Source: Pseudotabrizicola sp051200875
GTDB taxonomy: Bacteria > Pseudomonadota > Alphaproteobacteria > Rhodobacterales > Rhodobacteraceae
Reading direction: 5' to 3'
Assembly (NCBI RefSeq): GCF_051200875.1
Contig: NZ_CP195191.1
Coordinates: 3,720,001 to 3,784,000 of the forward strand
Length of the DNA: 64,000 nucleotides
This document shows positions 44,491 through 53,226 of this stretch, piece after piece. Under the pieces are notes generated by a model. It worked only from the letters and a program-made list of their open reading frames with translations. It was not told the DNA's origin and searched no databases. Within the stretch, counting starts at the first letter, position 1. Each line of letters starts with the position of its first letter. The position numbers and the translations under genes are program-made.

Positions 44491-45537
44491 CTATTCCGGC
44501 TGAAACCCACCAATCAATTGGCGAAGTCCTACGATAGCGCCGATGGCAATTGCCGCCAATGTTACAGGTCCAGACCAAGCCAACGTGGCAAAACCCGTGA
44601 CGCCTTGCCCAACAGAACATCCCATCGCGATGACGCCGCCAACGCCCATCAGCGCCGCACCACCGACTTGTCTCCCCAATTCGCGCGGGTCTTCGCAGGC
44701 CTCCCAGCGGAACAAGCCACGAATCGTGGAACCCAGAAGCGCGCCCAAAAGAACCCCGACGACGGCACCCACGGAAAAGGTTATTCCGCCGGCTGTGGCC
44801 GTCATGAGAAAGATCAATGTCCTGCCGACCGGCGCCGTAAAGGATGGTCCCTCGACTCCAATCGCCCCAAGGCTTTGGTCGTCGACCCATGTGGTGCCCG
44901 CAAAGCACCACACAACAGCCAGCCCGGCCGCAACACCCCAGGCCAGCATATCGGGCCGTTGCCGCAAAGGCGCATAAGACAAAGCCCAGGCAAAGGCGCC
45001 AGCAGCGAACAAGACAATGATCGCGATCGCAGGGATGCCGGTGAGACCTGTCAGATCAGCAATGATCCCTTGTGGCTCGACCGCCGTAGGCTGGGGAAAG
45101 AGTGCCACCCGCAAGGGAGCCAAGGGGCCAGAGAGTGCGATAAACCCGAAAATCCCCATGACGACGACAACAACCAAAGAGCGCAGGTCGCCTCCACCAA
45201 AACGAACCAGCGCACCAAAGCCACAATTTCCGGCCATCGCCATGCCATAGCCGAAGATCAGACCGCCAACGATCGAGGCCAGCGGATTCCACATGATCGA
45301 GTGATAGAAAGTCGCGGAAAGATTGATCCAGCCTGCAAGCGCACCAAGCTGCGTTCCCAGAATGGCGACCCCAAGAACGATACCCCACAGCCGCAAACGC
45401 TTTTGGTCCTGACCATAAACAGCCGATTCCAGCGCGCCCAGGGTGCAGAAATCACCCAATCGCGCCGAAAGGCCCAGCACGATACCGCCCACGAGGCCAA
45501 CCACCGCCGCCAATACGCCGTAGGGGATTCCGTCCAT
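44491..45537 (-). CDS. YeeE/YedE-family sulfur transporter (SoxT-like)
   Basis: 348 residues with about 9-10 membrane helices. Conserved Cys motifs of the family are visible: RLGDFCTLGALES, MAMAGNCGFGALVR and GVIAMGCSVGQGVTG. YeeE proteins import thiosulfate or related sulfur species through a relay of Cys residues. The gene follows soxR on the minus strand and is commonly linked to sox loci (SoxT). It may bring a signal for SoxR or sulfur for assimilation. Confidence 0.88.
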   Translation of the reverse strand: MDGIPYGVLAAVVGLVGGIVLGLSARLGDFCTLGALESAVYGQDQKRLRLWGIVLGVAILGTQLGALAGWINLSATFYHSIMWNPLASIVGGLIFGYGMAMAGNCGFGALVRFGGGDLRSLVVVVVMGIFGFIALSGPLAPLRVALFPQPTAVEPQGIIADLTGLTGIPAIAIIVLFAAGAFAWALSYAPLRQRPDMLAWGVAAGLAVVWCFAGTTWVDDQSLGAIGVEGPSFTAPVGRTLIFLMTATAGGITFSVGAVVGVLLGALLGSTIRGLFRWEACEDPRELGRQVGGAALMGVGGVIAMGCSVGQGVTGFATLAWSGPVTLAAIAIGAIVGLRQLIGGFQPE

Positions 45538-45584
45538 CGGTCATTTCCTCCCGTTTCCCCAAATCTGGGGTTCGTCTTTCGGTC

Positions 45585-45926
45585 TTATGCCGATTTGCAA
45601 AAGAGTTTGGACAATACGCCCAGAACTTCAATCACTTTCGGGTCAAGGATTGAATAGAAAATGGCCTGTCCTTCGCGCCGCGCGCTGACAAGACCTTCAA
45701 GCCGAAGCCGTGCGAGTTGCTGACTGACAACGGCCTGGCGCGCAGACAGCAGGTTTTCAAGCTCTGTCACACTCTTGGGGCCCGACAAGAGGTGGCAAAG
45801 GATGGTCAGGCGACCGTCATGGCCCAAGGCCTTTAGGAAATTTGCAGCGTCATTGGCCTGCGTCACAAGCTCATCCAGCCCCTCAGGAGGTGGAAGTTCT
45901 TCAGCGATTGTCACGCCATCGGCCAA
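45585..45926 (-). CDS. soxR: SoxR: ArsR-family repressor, persulfide-sensing type
   Basis: 113 residues from a TTG at 45926, preferred because AGGAG lies 7 bases upstream; the ATG at 46022 would add 32 unconserved residues. The winged HTH spans LKALGHDGRLTILCHLL to REGQAIFYSI (VTELENLLSARQAVVSQQLARL is the recognition part). Cys44 and Cys110 are 66 residues apart, the same spacing as the persulfide-sensing pair of Rhodobacter SqrR (Cys41/Cys107). It probably represses sox genes until reactive sulfur forms a cross-link. Confidence 0.88.
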   Translation of the reverse strand: MADGVTIAEELPPPEGLDELVTQANDAANFLKALGHDGRLTILCHLLSGPKSVTELENLLSARQAVVSQQLARLRLEGLVSARREGQAIFYSILDPKVIEVLGVLSKLFCKSA

Positions 45927-45954
45927 GCGTCTGCTCCTGCATTTTCCGCCCAAA

Positions 45955-45983
45955 TGTGATTTGACCAGATAAAGCCGTGTCAA
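45955..45983 (-). promoter_or_regulatory. candidate soxR promoter
   Basis: TTGACA (45978-45983 read on the minus strand), 17 bases, then ATCACA (45955-45960), 29 bases ahead of the proposed soxR TTG. The -35 is perfect; the -10 is weak. Confidence 0.3.
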
Positions 45984-46037
45984 CAAGTCAAACCGCACGA
46001 TGGGCGGCATTTCTGAAGCCAATTGTTGCTGTGGCGC

Positions 46038-46388
46038 TTAGTTTGTCGCGGCCTTCAGCATCCCGTCCAAAAGGGGCCAAAAGAAATCTTCCCCCGGATA
46101 ACCTTCCAGTCTGCCCGTCTCGACGCCGTCCTTCACCAGAATAAAAGTTGGGGTGAACACCGGATGGCTGGCGATACTCAGCCCTTCTGGCAGCGGGTCA
46201 CGCAGTTGCACCCTGCGGAGAGGGGCGGCTTTGCCTTCATCAGTCAGGCTGTATTCCGGTCCAACTTCCTCATTCCAGCGGGCGCAGTAAATACAACCGG
46301 TTTGTTCGAACATCAGAAGTTGCAGCTCCGCCAAGGCGGTCTGGGCGCTAAACAGCAAAGCTGCGAAGGCAAAGGCGATACGAGTCAT
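46038..46388 (-). CDS. soxS: SoxS periplasmic thioredoxin-like protein
   Basis: 116 residues. Signal peptide (MTRIAFAFAALLFSAQTALA), then a thioredoxin fold with the CxxC motif in EQTGCIYCARW. In Paracoccus SoxS keeps SoxY in its active reduced state. The start at 46388 gives the normal length. It diverges from soxV across about 100 AT-rich bases holding candidate SoxR sites. Confidence 0.9.
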   Translation of the reverse strand: MTRIAFAFAALLFSAQTALAELQLLMFEQTGCIYCARWNEEVGPEYSLTDEGKAAPLRRVQLRDPLPEGLSIASHPVFTPTFILVKDGVETGRLEGYPGEDFFWPLLDGMLKAATN

Positions 46389-46487
46389 GTTGACAGCGCC
46401 ATTTATAGATAGAAATATGCTAATATAAATTTTGCATTCCGGCAAGTGTAATGGCTCCGGCTATATATCTGTGCGTTTGGGGGGATT
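46389..46487. promoter_or_regulatory. divergent soxS/soxV promoter with candidate SoxR operators
   Basis: A 7-bp inverted repeat ATTTATA/TATAAAT (46401-46407 and 46424-46430, 16 apart) and, inside it, ATAGAAATAT (46409-46418). The reverse complement of this 10-mer recurs at 47860-47869 upstream of soxX. Both genes flanking this gap belong to the Sox system, so the shared sequence is the best candidate SoxR site. Confidence 0.5.
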
Positions 46488-47225
46488 ATGCTGGAAATCA
46501 GCTTCGGTGGCGCGCTGGTTGCGGGCTTTCTCAGCTTCCTGTCACCCTGCATCCTGCCGATGGTTCCGTTCTATCTGTCCTATATGGCCGGTCTTTCGGT
46601 CAAGGAACTGCGCGGTGGCGGTACCATCGCAGCAGGCGCGCAAAAGCGACTCATCACACAGGCCATCGCCTTTGCCTTGGGGGTCACGACGATCTTTGTG
46701 CTTCTTGGAATGGGCGCGACCGCTCTTGGCCGTGTATTCCTGCAATGGCGCGAGCCTCTTTCTTGGCTGGCGGGTGGCGTGCTGATCCTTTTTGGGCTGC
46801 ACTTCCTTGGCCTATTACGGATCGGTCTGTTCTACCGCGAAGCGCGGATCGAAACGGAAACCAAGCCCACGACTCTGGCAGGGGCCTATGTCATGGGACT
46901 GGCCTTTGGTTTTGGTTGGACGCCCTGTGTCGGCCCCGCGCTTGCTGCCATTCTGATGGTCGCCAGCGGCATGGGGGAAATATGGCGTGGCGGGCTACTC
47001 CTGCTGGTTTACGGACTTGGAATGACCATGCCCTTTGTTGCGGCGTCCCTTTTCGCCGGACCATTCCTCGATTGGGTGTCTCGTCATCGTGCCCTTATGG
47101 GACATGTCGAAAAGGCGATGGGCGTCATGCTGATTGTGTTCGGTCTGCTGATCGCCACCAATTCGGTCAACATCATAGCGGATTGGATGATCCGCAACTT
47201 TGATTGGTCTGCCACCCTGCAATGA
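46488..47225 (+). CDS. soxV: SoxV/CcdA-type thiol-disulfide electron transporter
   Basis: 245 residues with six predicted membrane helices. The CcdA/DsbD hallmarks are FLSFLSPCILPMVPFYL (Cys in helix 1) and FGFGWTPCVGPALAAIL (Cys in helix 4). It carries electrons from cytoplasmic thioredoxin to periplasmic SoxW and SoxS. It is 15 bases ahead of soxW. Confidence 0.93.
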   Translation: MLEISFGGALVAGFLSFLSPCILPMVPFYLSYMAGLSVKELRGGGTIAAGAQKRLITQAIAFALGVTTIFVLLGMGATALGRVFLQWREPLSWLAGGVLILFGLHFLGLLRIGLFYREARIETETKPTTLAGAYVMGLAFGFGWTPCVGPALAAILMVASGMGEIWRGGLLLLVYGLGMTMPFVAASLFAGPFLDWVSRHRALMGHVEKAMGVMLIVFGLLIATNSVNIIADWMIRNFDWSATLQ

Positions 47226-47240
47226 CATTGGGAGGATACA

Positions 47241-47810
47241 ATGTTCCACTTTCGCACTGCGCTTTTCTCGCTTATCGCCGCCACTTGCCTTGCGCTGCCG
47301 ATGGCAGCTGCGGAAATTGGGGATGATGGTCTGCACAAACCAACATGGCTGCGGGAAACCTTCAAAGACCTGCGCGAAGATCTGGCCGAGGCGAATGCCG
47401 AAGGAAAACGCCTCCTTCTGATCGTCGAGCAGCGCGGCTGCATCTATTGCACGAAAATGCATGAAGAGGTCTTTCCAGCCCCTGCAATCGACACGCTGAT
47501 CCGCGACCATTACTTCGTGGTGCAAATCAATCTTTTCGGAGATGTCGAAGTGACCGACTTCGACGGGACTACGCTTCCGGAAAAGGATATGGCGGCACGC
47601 TGGGGCGTGATGTTTACGCCCACCATGATGTTCCTGCCGGAAGAGGTTGCCGAGGGAAAGACCGCAGCAGAATCGGCCGTTGCCCTGATGCCCGGAGCCT
47701 TTGGAAAAGGCACGACCGAGGCGCTTCTAACCTGGGTTCGCGACCATGGATATGACAGCGGAGAGCACTTTCAAAAGTTCCTCGCAAGCCGGGTAAATGC
47801 GAACAATTGA
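47241..47810 (+). CDS. soxW: SoxW periplasmic thioredoxin
   Basis: 189 residues. Signal peptide (LIAATCLALPMAAA), then a thioredoxin fold with QRGCIYCTKMHEEVF carrying the CxxC pair and FTPTMMFLP the cis-Pro. SoxW is reduced by SoxV and maintains the Sox proteins. GGGAGG precedes the start. It is longer than SoxS because of an N-terminal helical extension (WLRETFKDLREDLAEANAEG). Confidence 0.9.
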   Translation: MFHFRTALFSLIAATCLALPMAAAEIGDDGLHKPTWLRETFKDLREDLAEANAEGKRLLLIVEQRGCIYCTKMHEEVFPAPAIDTLIRDHYFVVQINLFGDVEVTDFDGTTLPEKDMAARWGVMFTPTMMFLPEEVAEGKTAAESAVALMPGAFGKGTTEALLTWVRDHGYDSGEHFQKFLASRVNANN

Positions 47811-47929
47811 ATGTAAGTCGCTGATTCATAGGCGCATATAGGAATATTCATGGAATTATATATTTCTATTGCGTATGATGGCATACCGAGGTTATCGTTT
47901 CCCAAAGGGAGTGATCAGGGAGGATCGCA
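47811..47929 (+). promoter_or_regulatory. promoter region of soxX operon with candidate SoxR site
   Basis: AT-rich 119 bases. GAATATTC (47842-47849) is a perfect palindrome; ATATTTCTAT (47860-47869) is the reverse complement of the 10-mer in the soxS/soxV gap. AGGGAGG precedes soxX. Confidence 0.45.
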
Positions 47930-48403
47930 ATGACACGTCAGCTTTGGCTGGCCTCGGTTCTGGCAATGGCCGCCGTGACGCCAGCAATAAGTGAAACCGC
48001 ACCAACGAGTGTGGTTTATGTAGAGGGGGCAGTTGCAGAGTCTCTGTCAGGCGCCCCCGGCGATCCGGCCTCCGGCGCCAAGATCATGACGACGAACGCC
48101 TTGGGCAATTGTGTGGCCTGCCACATGATCGGTGCCATGCCTGACGTCCCATTCCCGGGCGACATCGCGCCGCCTCTTGACGGGGTGGCAGACCGCTATG
48201 ACGAAGGCCAGCTTCGGGGCATCGTTGCAAATGCAAAGATGACCTTCGACGGCACGTTCATGCCTGCCTTCTACAAGACCGAGGGCTTTATTCGTCCCGG
48301 CGCCGCCTACTCGGGCAAGGCCCCCGAAGGCGATCTGCCGCCGATTTTGAACGCTCAGCAAATCGAAGATGTGGTGGCCTATCTGCTCACGCTCAATGAG
48401 TGA
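47930..48403 (+). CDS. soxX: SoxX monoheme cytochrome c subunit
   Basis: 157 residues. Signal peptide ending near AIS, then a cytochrome c with the single heme site NCVACH and the distal Met in KMTFDGTFMPAFY. It forms the SoxXA heterodimer that starts thiosulfate oxidation by joining it to the SoxY cysteine. It is the first gene of the structural sox operon. Confidence 0.95.
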   Translation: MTRQLWLASVLAMAAVTPAISETAPTSVVYVEGAVAESLSGAPGDPASGAKIMTTNALGNCVACHMIGAMPDVPFPGDIAPPLDGVADRYDEGQLRGIVANAKMTFDGTFMPAFYKTEGFIRPGAAYSGKAPEGDLPPILNAQQIEDVVAYLLTLNE

Positions 48404-48432
48404 CCAGCCAGAGGAACCCTAAGGAGATGACC

Positions 48433-48852
48433 ATGAAACTTTCCAGAAGAGACGCACTCTGGGCCGGCCTTGGCGGCATCGCTTCCGCGACCCTTGCCAA
48501 CCCGCTCTTTGCTGCGACCGTTGAAGAACTGACTGCCGGCTTTACCGGTGGTGCTGCTCCCGGCGCCGAGGGGATCACCCTGACCGCCCCAGAAATCGCT
48601 GAAAACGGCAACACCGTTCCGGTGTCGGTCAGCGCACCAGGCGCCGTCGCCATCATGCTCTTGGCCGCAGGCAACCCCGAACCGGCCGTTTGCACCTTCA
48701 CCTTCGGCCCGGCCGCAGGCAGCCAGAACGCCGCAACCCGGATCCGTCTGGCCAAGACCCAGGATGTGATCGCCTTGGCCAAAATGGCCGATGGTACGGT
48801 CCTTCAGGCTCAGGCGACCGTCAAGGTCACCATCGGCGGCTGCGGCGGCTGA
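48433..48852 (+). CDS. soxY: SoxY sulfur carrier subunit
   Basis: 139 residues. The start at 48433 was chosen because AAGGAG is 7 bases upstream; the ATG at 48427 abuts it. Twin-arginine signal (SRRDALWAGLGG). The protein ends GGCGG, the swinging-arm Cys that holds the sulfur intermediates, so the key residue is intact. It pairs with SoxZ. Confidence 0.95.
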   Translation: MKLSRRDALWAGLGGIASATLANPLFAATVEELTAGFTGGAAPGAEGITLTAPEIAENGNTVPVSVSAPGAVAIMLLAAGNPEPAVCTFTFGPAAGSQNAATRIRLAKTQDVIALAKMADGTVLQAQATVKVTIGGCGG

Positions 48853-48878
48853 TCAACCGGTAATCAGGAGATACGACA

Positions 48879-49208
48879 ATGGCAAAAGACGCAAAACCCC
48901 GCGTGAAAGTTCCGAAGTCGGCTGCTGCCGGCGAGGTCGTCACGATCAAGGCTCTGATCAGCCACCAGATGGAATCCGGTCAGCGCAAGGACAAAGACGG
49001 CAAGCTGATCCCGCGTTCGATCATCAACCGCTTCACCTGCGACCTGAACGGTGCGAATGTCATCGACATCGCGCTGGATCCGGCAATCTCGACCAACCCG
49101 TATTTCGAATTCGATGCGAAGGTCGACGCCGCCGGCGAGTTCAAGTTCACTTGGTACGATGACGATGGCTCGGTCTACGAAGACACGAAGCCGATCGAAG
49201 TCGCCTAA
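48879..49208 (+). CDS. soxZ: SoxZ sulfur carrier partner
   Basis: 109 residues, no signal peptide: it travels with SoxY through the Tat system. Family blocks are KPRVKVPKSAAAGEVVTIKALISH and NPYFEFDAKVDAAGEFKFTW. It has an Ig-like fold that supports the SoxY arm. CAGGAG precedes the start. Confidence 0.95.
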   Translation: MAKDAKPRVKVPKSAAAGEVVTIKALISHQMESGQRKDKDGKLIPRSIINRFTCDLNGANVIDIALDPAISTNPYFEFDAKVDAAGEFKFTWYDDDGSVYEDTKPIEVA

Positions 49209-49239
49209 GCGCAGCAACGAACTCGAGGGAGGAGACGCT

Positions 49240-50106
49240 ATGCAGCGCACAATCACAAAGATGTTGGCCGCCACGGCCCTTGGTCTCGCCATCACCGGCG
49301 CGGCCCTTGCCGATCCAGCTGATGATACGCTGACCATCGTCACCGATGACGGCGACATCACCCTGACCACGAAGGCAGCGGCCCCAGCACATTTGGACGG
49401 CGCTCTGCCCGAGATCTACTCGGGCTGGCACTTCCGCGATGACGCGACCCGCGACATGCAAAAGGATGACTTCGACAATCCGGGCATGGTCTTTGTTGAT
49501 CTTGGCACAGACAAATGGAACGCCGCGATTGGCAAGAACGGCGAATCCTGCGCCGGTTGCCACAACGGCCCCGAGTCGATGGCTGGCCTGCGGGCCGTGA
49601 CCCCACGCGTCGACGAAAAGACCGGCAAGCTGATGATCATGGAAGACTACATCAACGGTTGCGTGACCGAGCGGATGGGTCTGGAAGCCTGGGGCACCAC
49701 CTCGGGCGACATGAAGAACATGCTTGCGCTGATCTCGATGCAGTCGCGTGGAGAGCCTCAAAACGTGGCGATCGACGGTCCTGCTGCGGAATTCTACGCC
49801 AAGGGCAAGGAAATCTTCTACACCCGCTACGGTCAACTTGAGATGGCTTGTTCGAATTGCCATGAAGACAACTATGGCAACTTCATTCGCGCCGACCATT
49901 TGTCCCAAGGTCAGATCTCCGGTTTCCCGGTCTATCGCCTGAAGGACGCAGGTCTGGTCTCGGCCCAGCAGCGCTTTGTCGGCTGTGTTCGCGATACGCG
50001 GGCAGAAACCTTCAAGGCCGGGTCGGATGAGTTCAAGGCTCTGGAACTCTATGTCGCCTCGCGCGGCAACGGTCTGTCGATCGAAGGTGTCGGCGTCCGT
50101 CACTAA
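49240..50106 (+). CDS. soxA: SoxA diheme cytochrome c subunit
   Basis: 288 residues from the ATG at 49240 (GGGAGGAG upstream). Signal peptide (LGLAITGAALA). Heme sites are C104AGCH and C204SNCH. The catalytic Cys-persulfide heme ligand is Cys249 in RFVGCVRDTRAE. Two hemes in SoxA plus one in SoxX match the Paracoccus-type three-heme complex. Confidence 0.95.
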   Translation: MQRTITKMLAATALGLAITGAALADPADDTLTIVTDDGDITLTTKAAAPAHLDGALPEIYSGWHFRDDATRDMQKDDFDNPGMVFVDLGTDKWNAAIGKNGESCAGCHNGPESMAGLRAVTPRVDEKTGKLMIMEDYINGCVTERMGLEAWGTTSGDMKNMLALISMQSRGEPQNVAIDGPAAEFYAKGKEIFYTRYGQLEMACSNCHEDNYGNFIRADHLSQGQISGFPVYRLKDAGLVSAQQRFVGCVRDTRAETFKAGSDEFKALELYVASRGNGLSIEGVGVRH

Positions 50107-50235
50107 GACTATCGGCCGCCGTCCCCAGCGGCGGCCACCATTCGTTTGTCAATTTTTTCAAACAAACATGGGCGAACGGCCTGACGTGGGAGTCCGCGAA
50201 CGGTCGATCTTTGTCCAAGACGAAGGAGTATCGGG

Positions 50236-51930
50236 ATGATCAGCAGGCGCGAATTCCTGCAAGCCTCGGTCGCCGCCTCGGCGATCTATGGCATTTCAGG
50301 CTTTGGCAACTGGTCGAAACTGGCCGCACAGCAGGCGCTGACCCAAGAACAGCTTTTGCAGTTCGACGATTTCGGCAATGTCACTCTGATCCACATCACC
50401 GACATTCATGCGCAGTTAAAGCCGGTCTGGTTCCGTGAACCGGAATGGAACATCGGCGTGGGCGACGCCAAGGGCGTACCGCCGCATGTCGTCGGCAAAG
50501 ACTTCATCAAGATGTTCAACCTGACGCCACAATCCCCCGAGGCCTACGCCCTGACCTATGAGGATTTCGTCTCGCTGGGCAAAACCTATGGCAAGATGGG
50601 GGGCATGGACCGCGTGGCCACGGTGGTCAAGGCCATCCGCGCTGCCCGCCCCGATGCGCTGCTGCTGGACGGCGGCGACACTTGGCACGGCTCGATGACC
50701 AGCTTCCTGACCAAAGGGCAGGACGTTGTGAATGTCATGAACCAACTGGGCGTCGAGGCGATGACCAGCCACTGGGAATGGACCTACGGCACTGAGCGCG
50801 TGAAGGAAATCGTTGAAACGCAACTGAATTTCCCCTTCCTCGGCGCGAATATCTTTGATGCGGAATGGGATGAACCCGCCTTTGAGCCCTATCAGTTCTT
50901 CGAACGCGGCGGCGTCAAGATCGCGGTGATCGGTCAGGCCTTCCCGTATATGCCCATTGCCAACCCGCGCTGGATGTTCCCGGAATACTCGTTCGGTATC
51001 CGCGAAGAGCGTATGCAGGAAATGGTCGATGAGGTGCGCGCCGCCGGGGCCGAGCTCGTCGTTTGCCTCTCGCACAACGGCTTTGACGTTGACCGCAAGA
51101 TGGTGTCGCGCGTCAAAGGCATCGACGTGATCCTGACCGGCCACACCCATGACGCCGTGCCGGAACCGGTGCTGATCGGCGAAACCATCCTCATCGCCTC
51201 CGGCTCCCACGGCAAATTCATCAGCCGCGTTGACCTTGACGTGCGCGATGGCCGGATGATGGGCTTCAAGCACAAGTTGATCCCGATCTTCTCGGACGTG
51301 ATCGAGCCCGACGCCGAAATGGCCAGCCTGATCGACGCAGAACGCGCCCCGTTCAAGGATCAGCTCGAAGAAAAGATCGGCACCACCGAAAGCCTTCTCT
51401 ACCGTCGCGGCAATTTCCAGGGCACATGGGACGACCTGATCTGCGACGCCATCCGGACCGAGCGCGACGCACAGATCGCCATGTCGCCGGGCGTGCGTTG
51501 GGGAGCGAGCTTGATGCCGGGCGATGCCATCACCCGCGAAGACATCCACAACGTCACCTCGATGACCTATGGCGCCTGCTATCGGACCGAGATGACAGGT
51601 GAATTCATCCACACCATTCTTGAAGACGTGGCCGACAACCTCTTCAACACCGACCCCTATTACCAGCAGGGCGGCGATATGGTCCGCGTCGGCGGCCTTG
51701 GCTTTGCCATCGACGTGTCGAAACCGATTGGCGAGCGCATCACCGAAATGACGCTTGTCGATACGGGTGAAACCATCGACGCTACCAAATCCTACACGGT
51801 TGCTGGTTGGGCATCGGTGAACGAAGGCACCGAAGGCCCGCAGATTTGGGATGTGGTCGAAAGCTACATCAAGAAGCAGGGCACCGTGAAGGTTGACCCG
51901 ACCAACTCGGTCAAAGTGACCGGCATCTGA
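50236..51930 (+). CDS. soxB: SoxB thiosulfohydrolase
   Basis: 564 residues. It releases sulfate from the SoxY-bound intermediate. Twin-arginine signal (MISRREFLQASVAASAIYGI). The dimanganese metallophosphoesterase motifs are present in order: LIHITDIHAQ, LLDGGDTWHGS, CLSHNGFD and ILTGHTHDAVPEP. The C-terminal nucleotidase-like domain starts near 370. GAAGGAG precedes the ATG. Confidence 0.96.
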   Translation: MISRREFLQASVAASAIYGISGFGNWSKLAAQQALTQEQLLQFDDFGNVTLIHITDIHAQLKPVWFREPEWNIGVGDAKGVPPHVVGKDFIKMFNLTPQSPEAYALTYEDFVSLGKTYGKMGGMDRVATVVKAIRAARPDALLLDGGDTWHGSMTSFLTKGQDVVNVMNQLGVEAMTSHWEWTYGTERVKEIVETQLNFPFLGANIFDAEWDEPAFEPYQFFERGGVKIAVIGQAFPYMPIANPRWMFPEYSFGIREERMQEMVDEVRAAGAELVVCLSHNGFDVDRKMVSRVKGIDVILTGHTHDAVPEPVLIGETILIASGSHGKFISRVDLDVRDGRMMGFKHKLIPIFSDVIEPDAEMASLIDAERAPFKDQLEEKIGTTESLLYRRGNFQGTWDDLICDAIRTERDAQIAMSPGVRWGASLMPGDAITREDIHNVTSMTYGACYRTEMTGEFIHTILEDVADNLFNTDPYYQQGGDMVRVGGLGFAIDVSKPIGERITEMTLVDTGETIDATKSYTVAGWASVNEGTEGPQIWDVVESYIKKQGTVKVDPTNSVKVTGI

Positions 51931-51954
51931 TAACCCCGAAGGAGAGTTCGCCAA

Positions 51955-53226
51955 ATGACCGACGAACCCGTCAAAGAAGGCACTTCCCGCCGCGCCTTCC
52001 TCAGTGGCACCGCAGCCGCTGGGGCAGGGATGCTGGCTGCCACCGCCGCCCGTGCGCAAACCCCCGATCCGCTGATTACTGAAGTTCAGCCTTGGGCCGT
52101 TGAATTCGGCGATGCCGTTGATGCCACGCCCTATGGCATGCCGATCAAGTTCGAATCCCATGTCGTGCGACGCAATGTGGAATGGCTGACCGAAAGCACA
52201 GCGTCCTCCATCAACTTCACGCCGATCCACGCGCTGGAAGGCACGATCACCCCGCAGGGCTGCGCCTTTGAGCGTCACCACTCGGGCGCGATCGAGTTGT
52301 CGAAAGCCGACTACCGGCTGATGATCAACGGCCTTGTCGATAACCCGCTTGTCTTCACCTTCGAAGATCTGCTGCGGTTCCCGCGCCATGTCATGACCGC
52401 CTTCTGCGAATGCGCGGCCAATGGCGGCATGGAATGGGGCGGCGCACAGCTGGAAGGCTGCCAGTTCACCCAAGGTATGATCCACAACATGGAATATACC
52501 GGCGTGATGCTGCGCGATCTTCTGGCCGAAGCCGGCGTTCAGACCGAAGGCAAGTGGGTCTATGTCGAAGGCGCCGATGCCTCGTCGAACGGCCGCTCGA
52601 TCCCGATGGAAAAGGCGCTCGACGACGTCATGGTGGCCTTCTACGCCAATGGCGAAGCGCTTCGCAAAGAACATGGCTATCCGGCCCGTCTGGTCGTGCC
52701 GGGCTTCGAAGGCAACATGTGGGTCAAATGGGTCCGCCGCATCGGCGTCTATGACCAAGCCGTTGAAAGCCGTGAGGAAACGTCGAAATACACCGACCTC
52801 ATGCCCGATGGCCGCGCCCGCAAATGGACATGGGTGATGGATGCGAAATCCGTCATCACCTCGCCCAGCCCGCAAGTTCCGATCCGCCACGGCAAAGGCC
52901 CGCTGGTCATCACCGGCCTTGCATGGTCAGGCAATGGCCGCGTGACCAAGGTCGACGTCTCGCTTGACGGTGGCCGCAACTGGGTCGAGGCGCGCATCTC
53001 GGGCGACGCGAAACCCAAGGCGCTGACCCGCTTCCATCTGGACATCAACTGGAACGGCGAGGAGATGTATCTGCAATCCCGCGCCACCGATGAAACCGGC
53101 TATGTCCAGCCCACGAAAGACGCGCTGCGCGAAATCCGTGGCAAGAACAATGTCTACCACAACAACGGCATCCAAACTTGGTGGGTCCACGCCGACGGGG
53201 AGGTCGAAAATGTCGAAATCGTCTAA
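51955..53226 (+). CDS. soxC: SoxC sulfane dehydrogenase molybdenum subunit
   Basis: 423 residues of the sulfite oxidase family. Twin-arginine signal (SRRAFLSGTAAAGAG...ARA). The molybdenum ligand Cys is in TAFCECAANGG. A C-terminal Mo-co dimerisation domain follows, with VTKVDVSLDGGRNW. SoxC with SoxD removes six electrons from the sulfane sulfur on SoxY. soxD starts within its last 17 bases. Confidence 0.95.
   Translation: MTDEPVKEGTSRRAFLSGTAAAGAGMLAATAARAQTPDPLITEVQPWAVEFGDAVDATPYGMPIKFESHVVRRNVEWLTESTASSINFTPIHALEGTITPQGCAFERHHSGAIELSKADYRLMINGLVDNPLVFTFEDLLRFPRHVMTAFCECAANGGMEWGGAQLEGCQFTQGMIHNMEYTGVMLRDLLAEAGVQTEGKWVYVEGADASSNGRSIPMEKALDDVMVAFYANGEALRKEHGYPARLVVPGFEGNMWVKWVRRIGVYDQAVESREETSKYTDLMPDGRARKWTWVMDAKSVITSPSPQVPIRHGKGPLVITGLAWSGNGRVTKVDVSLDGGRNWVEARISGDAKPKALTRFHLDINWNGEEMYLQSRATDETGYVQPTKDALREIRGKNNVYHNNGIQTWWVHADGEVENVEIV

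Noticed and set aside
43721..45657. Long frames on both strands across the GGDEF gene and first YeeE gene
   Set aside because: Each is antisense to a gene with recognised domains.
49147..50103. Minus-strand frame of 318 codons opposite soxA
   Set aside because: Shadow of soxA, with no family features.
50416..52890. Minus-strand frame of 824 codons opposite soxB and soxC
   Set aside because: It lies entirely antisense to secure sox genes; the codon bias of the plus strand keeps stops out of this frame. No domain is recognisable.
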